In this document: positions 59,194 to 64,000 of the stretch, in pieces
Numbering within the stretch: position 1 is the stretch's first letter
Layout: each line of letters begins with the position of its first letter
Source: Dactylonectria macrodidyma
Lineage: Eukaryota; Ascomycota; Sordariomycetes; Hypocreales; Nectriaceae
NCBI GenBank assembly: GCA_020744425.1
Contig: JAGMUV010000006.1
Location: 992,001-1,056,000 of the forward strand
DNA: 64,000 bases
Direction of reading: 5' to 3'
Notes under the pieces: generated by a model
What the model was told of the DNA's origin: nothing
The model's input: only the letters and a program-made list of their open reading frames with translations
Database searches by the model: none
Program-made: the position numbers and the translations under genes

Positions 59194-61044
59194 ATGATTG
59201 CCACCGCCCCGCTTCCCATTGAGGGCATCGTCAACCCCGCCGACGCCTCCCCCGCAGACCTCTTGCAGGTTGAGAGCACCCCCTCCATTGCCCCCTCCCT
59301 CACCTACTCCGACGACGATTCCGACAGCCTCGAGGATGAGCCCATTATTCCCGAGCGCCGTCGCCGCGCCTCGACCCGCTTGATTGCCCAGAGCGCCCGC
59401 GACATCCAACGTATAACCGGGGAGTCTACTGCCGAGTTCGTCGGTCGCTGCTGTGGTGGCTCTGGCGGCTGCTGTTTGGGCTCTCGGCGTCGCGATGTCG
59501 AGTACGAGGATGTGACTCTACCAGAGAACGATGCCTTCAAGTCTCTGGCCATCAAGCTCGGCGATATCCCCACTGATCTGTCTGGTATCCTCGAAATGCC
59601 CGAGAGGACTGTCTCCTTCACCTCCATCCCTAGACCAACCACCCTCTCCCCTTCTGACTCTGGTATTTCTTTCGGTGAAGATACCGAGCCCGCCCCTCAG
59701 TCAGACTATCTATGCCCTGGACCCGGCTACGAGGGCGTCGACACTTCTATCCAACCTCCTCGATTCGTCCAGCCTCACCCTCCTCACAACGTCTACCCAG
59801 CCCGCATCCACTCCGTCCGCGAGCTGACCAAGCCGGGCGCCGAAAAGCGAACCTACCACTTCGATCTCGACATTACCGACTACCCCCCTGAGGAGATGTT
59901 CGACTTCAAGGTCGGTGGTGCCATCGGCATTATGGCTCCCAACTGCGATATTTCTGTCGTGGACATCCTCGATGCCCTCATGGTGCCACGTTTCCTGCGG
60001 GACAAGCCTGTCCTAATGAAGACCACCAAAGGTCGCTGGCCCACTGTTTGGGGCGACGAGAAACCCCGCGAGCTCATCACCACGCGCCGCGACCTGCTCA
60101 CTTGGTGCACCGATATCCAATCCTACGCCCCTAGCAAAGCCCTCCTTCGCGTGTTGGCTGAGTATGCCACCGCAGCCAACGAGAAGAAGATTCTCATGTA
60201 CCTCTGCTCTAACGAAGGATCAAGTGTCTTCTGCGACTTCCGAGGTGGCCCCCCTGTCACCCTGTCACAGATCCTTAATGCCTTCCCCAGTTCCCACCCT
60301 CCCCTGGACGACATTCTCTCCGTATTGCAACCCCTGATGCCACGCTTCTACTCGCTGTCCAATGACCCCACCGAGTCATACCAGCTCCGCGACCATGCGC
60401 AGCGTCGTCTGATTGAGATTGCCGTTACCGTCCACGAATCAATTGATTGGCTTCGTGGGTGCCGAACTGGTGTTGGCTCCGGCTTCTTTGAGCGACAGGC
60501 GCGCAAGTACATTCGAGCACAGAATGCCGGAGAGAAGGCGCCCGAGTTCTACGTGCCCATGTTCAAGGGCCTAATGGCCAATCCTCTGGCCAAGCAGTTC
60601 AACTCGGACGGCCCGATGCTGCTGATCGGTGCTGGCGTGGGAATTGCTCCCTTCCGAGGATTTGTGCAACGTCGCCTGAAGCAGGCCAACTGTGCCAACA
60701 AGGTGTGGGTTCTGCAAGGTATCCGCGACTCACTGGTAGACGAGATCTACAACGGTGAATGGGGCGTACACGAGTCCGAGGTCAAGCGTGTGGTGCAGAG
60801 CCGAGCTGGCACTGGTCGGTATGTTCAGGAAGAGGTGCTCAACCAGTCGGACCTTGTATGGTACATCATCAACTCGCTCGATGGGCGCGTCTTCGTCTGT
60901 GGCAGTAGCAAGGGCATGGGCGAAGGCGTTGAGGAATCGCTTGTTGAGGTGGCCATGGCCAAGGGCAACCTGGAACGTGAGGAGGCTCGCAACTTTTGGC
61001 AACTCAAGAAGGAGGAAGGCCGTTACATTGCCGAGACCTGGTAA
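59194..61044 (+). CDS. FAD/NADPH oxidoreductase of the P450-reductase fold, no flavodoxin domain
   Basis: A single-exon gene of 616 residues; ATG at 59194 in good context (GCCATGA). The C-terminal 400 residues carry the diflavin-reductase FAD and NADPH modules: a helical connecting domain, the FAD motif PRFYSLSNDP (about residue 382), GVGSGFF, the NADPH loop IGAGVGIAPFRGF (about 479), VFVCGSSKGM and a C-terminal aromatic (ETW). The N-terminal 200 residues lack a flavodoxin/FMN domain and are instead acidic, Ser/Pro-rich, with a striking cysteine-glycine cluster (GRCCGGSGGCCLGSRRR, about residues 95-111). It could pass electrons from NADPH through FAD to a separate FMN, haem or Fe-S partner, like a split CPR/MetSR. 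It cannot be named further from sequence. A long pyrimidine-rich leader precedes it. Confidence 0.88.
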   Translation: MIATAPLPIEGIVNPADASPADLLQVESTPSIAPSLTYSDDDSDSLEDEPIIPERRRRASTRLIAQSARDIQRITGESTAEFVGRCCGGSGGCCLGSRRRDVEYEDVTLPENDAFKSLAIKLGDIPTDLSGILEMPERTVSFTSIPRPTTLSPSDSGISFGEDTEPAPQSDYLCPGPGYEGVDTSIQPPRFVQPHPPHNVYPARIHSVRELTKPGAEKRTYHFDLDITDYPPEEMFDFKVGGAIGIMAPNCDISVVDILDALMVPRFLRDKPVLMKTTKGRWPTVWGDEKPRELITTRRDLLTWCTDIQSYAPSKALLRVLAEYATAANEKKILMYLCSNEGSSVFCDFRGGPPVTLSQILNAFPSSHPPLDDILSVLQPLMPRFYSLSNDPTESYQLRDHAQRRLIEIAVTVHESIDWLRGCRTGVGSGFFERQARKYIRAQNAGEKAPEFYVPMFKGLMANPLAKQFNSDGPMLLIGAGVGIAPFRGFVQRRLKQANCANKVWVLQGIRDSLVDEIYNGEWGVHESEVKRVVQSRAGTGRYVQEEVLNQSDLVWYIINSLDGRVFVCGSSKGMGEGVEESLVEVAMAKGNLEREEARNFWQLKKEEGRYIAETW

Positions 61045-62066
61045 TTCACAGGACGACGACGACTGAGCTCGTCATGATGGCGGCACCTTGTGCAATGATG
61101 ACGACAATGCTCAGCAACGGCACGAGCGGGCTAGAACCTACCCCATGAGGACGGAATCAATCCGAGTGCTGAGTGTACGAAAAGAGGAGTGAACATCTCC
61201 TTATACCCCACCAAAAGGTGCCGGAACGCGGATGAGCCGATGCATACTATTGTAGATGACCCGGCGCAAGCAAGAAAGATGACATTAACGGCATGGATGG
61301 CGGACTCATGGCCATAAAAGGAAGGGGAGCATTTGGGAATAGGTACGGCGTTACGGGGTTTTACGTTCAGAAGTGCTTTGGACTATTTATTTTTTATGAT
61401 TCAAAACTGGCTCTCATTGTCTGCCCACTGGGCATGAGAAAAGGGTTGACTTTACGCATATGGGCAATACCCTTGGTAGCGATTGATAAGGACAGCGACC
61501 GCTAGGGAACTACATGTCCATAGCAGGAAATCGACCTGGTTTTACTTGAATTCCGTTGAGACTGTGATTGTGCCCGTGGTTACTATCACTGACTGTGCAA
61601 TGAGATTTGCAAGCTCAGTCTGTCTAGTCATTAGCTGGTCACGAGTAATTGTTCTTTTTTTAAAGATATGACTGCATTTTGGAATGCTTGGGAGAAGTTG
61701 AGACGACCAATCGGTTGCCACATACACGTCCACATGGTGCGACAGTCCATCACAAACCAGATGGTGTGCGACTTCTTCGATCTGACGGTAGGGATGTAGG
61801 GTAAGATGGCCAAGACTGGACACTCTATGTTGAAAGAGTGTTTACTTTCCTGGGTTTGATTCAACTACAGTTGTAGAGCTCAGTGCATCGCAAGAGGCCA
61901 CAGAGAGGGCTGAGGATGCGGTGAGGTGTAGTAATGAAGAAGGCGACAATGGTAGATATTGAGGCTAAAAAGACTCATTGCTGTACACTCAGATCATTGG
62001 ATCTGGTATCAATCGAGAGGTTGAGTGGTTGGCCTGTGGTCGGAATGTCGGAACTGGAGAAACACT

Positions 62067-62079
62067 GGGGGGGGGGGGG
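62067..62079 (+). repeat. 13-G homopolymer
   Basis: An uninterrupted run of 13 guanines; a further GGGGG follows at about 62091. Confidence 0.85.
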
Positions 62080-63772
62080 AGTGGACTGCCGGGGGTTCTA
62101 CGCTGAATCAGCGACTTGTAATCCAGTGCTTGGCCCACGCAAGTGGCAGTTCGAACTTCGCACCACTCAGAAAGTGGATTAAGACTTCAAGGTGGATTTC
62201 CAACACGCGCGCGCGATGGGACCGACGACATATTCCACACTAACAATAGGATTCCCAACCAACGTACCTTCTTACCAAGGCGTTCCTAGATGCCAGTCCA
62301 AGCGGGTGGCCGGCACAGCCCATGATACTCGATGATACCGTTTGAGCGACGGACCGCCTATTACTGCCGGGCCCCGGAGCCATAATAGATGCATCGCACC
62401 AGGCTGGCACCGTCTCGCACGTGCGTGCCGGGGACCGATAACGAGAGTGACAGCGAGCGAAGGTGAAAGAGAGCGGGGAAGTGAGGGGGGAACAGCGGTC
62501 TACTATGTACAGAGGGGATGCGTACAGGCTATGAATTGGCGTTGGTTGTCGATGGTCGGATGGATGGGGCCATTTTGAGGCGGAGTGGGGGGTATTGATG
62601 GAAGGGTTCTGATCAACCTCTTGGACTGGTCTTGAGAGAGAGGCGGTGGGAAGATGGAGGCATCTGGAACATGAGCTACGGCAGTGGTAGGGGCATTGCG
62701 TTGCTGCGTACGATAACATTCGGAGAGTATGGTGGTTCAAGCTGATATGTGTGCCGTGGTTAGTAGTTGAGGTGCCGAAGTGACTATTGTTGGTGAACGA
62801 GGAGTCGGCGATGGTGTTGCCTGAGGGAATTAGGGCAGACGACGGGTTCCTCCCCCGGCGATGAGAGTTCCAGAGAACCAATTCGTAAATACGGAACATT
62901 GCGAACACGAATTGACAGCAACTATCGTCGTATCCCGCCATCATGATGCCACATCATCGCATCGCAACCCAGAGTCTAGGGTAGTTTTCGAACCCAGGCG
63001 GGCCAACCATGGCATGGCCGACAACTACCACGCATGGGAAAAAGCCGCCCCGCCAGGAACACGGACCCAGCCCGGCTTATTAATCCTGACGAAGCTTTTC
63101 TACACCTTTTGATGCGATGATGCGAGCTGCACTTAGGGATTGCGATTAAGGTTTTTGGCCGAGTTGTGAAGAGTTAGGACGAGGAACTAGCAGGCTTCTT
63201 AGGAATCTAGCTTAATGGCCTAGGGTGTCGGACTGAGGAGGGGGATGGATGAACGGAAAGGAAGGTGAAACATGAGTGTGTGCCTTTCTGTCTCTGAAGC
63301 TCTCTGCTCGGCCCTGTGGGGCTAACCGCGCGCGACTGATGCAATCAGACCCCTCGATGGCCTCCATTTCCGGCAATATCCCGTCACATTTGTCAGTCAT
63401 GAGTGGCCAGGCTGAAGAAACCTTGCCGGTTCCAGTTTCGAGGACCTTCCTTGGGGAACCGAGTGGTGGGGGGGGGAACCCAGCTGGCGGTGCGGGCGCG
63501 GAAACCGGAGCAGGCGAGACAGGCAGGGAAAGAGACGTTCCGTTGGTCTGGCGGTGGGGCCGGAGTAAAAAAAAAGGGAAAAAGAGGGTCCCCCGGAGGT
63601 TGCCCCACTCATGATTCTGCTGATACAGCGCTGAGAAACCAAGACGAAGAGGGGGTCAACCATGCGAGAAACGATCGGGATGGGTTGGGTTGCGGCTCGA
63701 CACCGAGTAATGGAATGGATCCGGATATAGAGAGGGGAGTGGCAGGGAGTGGGTTTGCGGTAAAGTAGTTGT

Positions 63773-63778
63773 TATAAA
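63773..63778 (+). promoter_or_regulatory. TATA box of nitroreductase-like gene
   Basis: TATAAA lies 159 bp upstream of the ATG at 63932. The leader between is CA- and CT-rich with a perfect CA repeat. Confidence 0.6.
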
Positions 63779-63931
63779 GCTTGCTAGATTCCCTCCTAAA
63801 GTTGCTACTCCCACTTACACACTCAACACACACACACACAACACACTCTTACAACTTCCACTACTATACACTACAAGCAACACCTTCTCCCCCTTCCCCA
63901 CCAAACCAACCAACACCAAACAACCTTCACA

Positions 63932-64000
63932 ATGGCTGCCAAGATCTCCGCCGATATTCTCATCCAGCTGGCCAAGGCCCGCCGCTCCTACTACCCTCTG
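63932..64000 (+). CDS. nitroreductase-like protein, 3' partial
   Basis: The ATG at 63932 sits in strong context (CACAATGGC) after a typical CA/CT-rich fungal leader. The 23 visible codons give a short helix with LAKARRSYYPL, which matches the opening of fungal Frm2/Hbn1-type nitroreductases (an 'ARR-x-Y' start before the FMN-binding core). These are NAD(P)H-dependent flavoproteins involved in oxidative stress or lipid signalling. All catalytic and flavin-binding parts lie beyond the window, so the assignment rests on the N-terminus only. Confidence 0.6.
   Translation, partial: MAAKISADILIQLAKARRSYYPL

Larger units (their letters stand above)
61045..63931. other. 2.9-kb gene-free stretch and nitroreductase promoter
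   Basis: No coding sequence is supported. It contains a run of 13 guanines (62067-62079), a CA repeat (about 63826-63846) in the leader of the last gene, and its TATA box at 63773-63778. Confidence 0.55.

Noticed and set aside
62080..62170. tRNA-Thr-like stretch (GACTTGTAATCC followed by GTTCGAAC)
   Set aside because: The loop sequences look right, but the anticodon and T stems do not pair and no acceptor stem or D arm can be formed.
62240..62944. 234-codon minus-strand frame before the last gene
   Set aside because: No domain and random-like Ser/His/Pro composition.
1..64000. CRISPR arrays, rRNA, transposon or viral insertions
   Set aside because: None seen: no spaced direct-repeat array, no transposase, integrase or reverse-transcriptase motifs, and no long terminal repeats.

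Overview
The window is nuclear DNA of a filamentous ascomycete (Pezizomycotina, probably a Sordariomycete). The evidence is compact genes with many 48-105 bp GT...AG introns, HET-domain genes, 2EXR and F-box families, a CBM18-bearing GH18 chitinase, a TeaR-like CaaX protein and pyrimidine-rich leaders. Nothing bacterial, viral or transposon-like was recognised. I found 19 gene loci: 17 appear intact or are cut only by the window edge, one is a decayed pseudogene, and one has a probable frameshift. Exon coordinates were worked out by hand from splice signals and conserved protein motifs.

Left part (1-30 kb), accessory in character: a cytochrome P450 cut by the left edge; a decayed carboxylesterase; a multi-pass membrane protein with a coiled-coil N-terminus; a 2EXR protein; a DUF1479 (YbiU/Gig2-like) dioxygenase divergent from a phenol-hydroxylase-type FAD monooxygenase; a secreted apple-like plus CBM-like protein; an F-box protein whose F-box is out of frame; a HET-domain protein; a GH18/CBM18 chitinase; an alpha/beta hydrolase; a CHAT-domain protease-like protein; and, divergent from it, a second HET protein with a hydrophobic multi-pass tail.

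Right part (30-64 kb), core in character with long gene-free stretches: a J-domain protein; about 9.7 kb without a convincing gene; a calcineurin-like metallophosphoesterase; a TeaR-like prenylated polarity protein; a glutathione S-transferase; a caspase-like protein ending in a C2-like domain; about 5.2 kb without a gene; a flavodoxin-less FAD/NADPH reductase of the cytochrome P450 reductase fold; and the first 23 codons of a nitroreductase-like gene at the right edge.

The most interesting theme is that four genes with cell-death or self/non-self type domains (HET, CHAT, HET with membrane tail, caspase-like with C2) lie within about 37 kb. The CHAT and HET genes share one divergent intergenic region that carries a short direct repeat. 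A common function in allorecognition or regulated cell death is inference only. The least usual single protein is the caspase-like plus C2 fusion.
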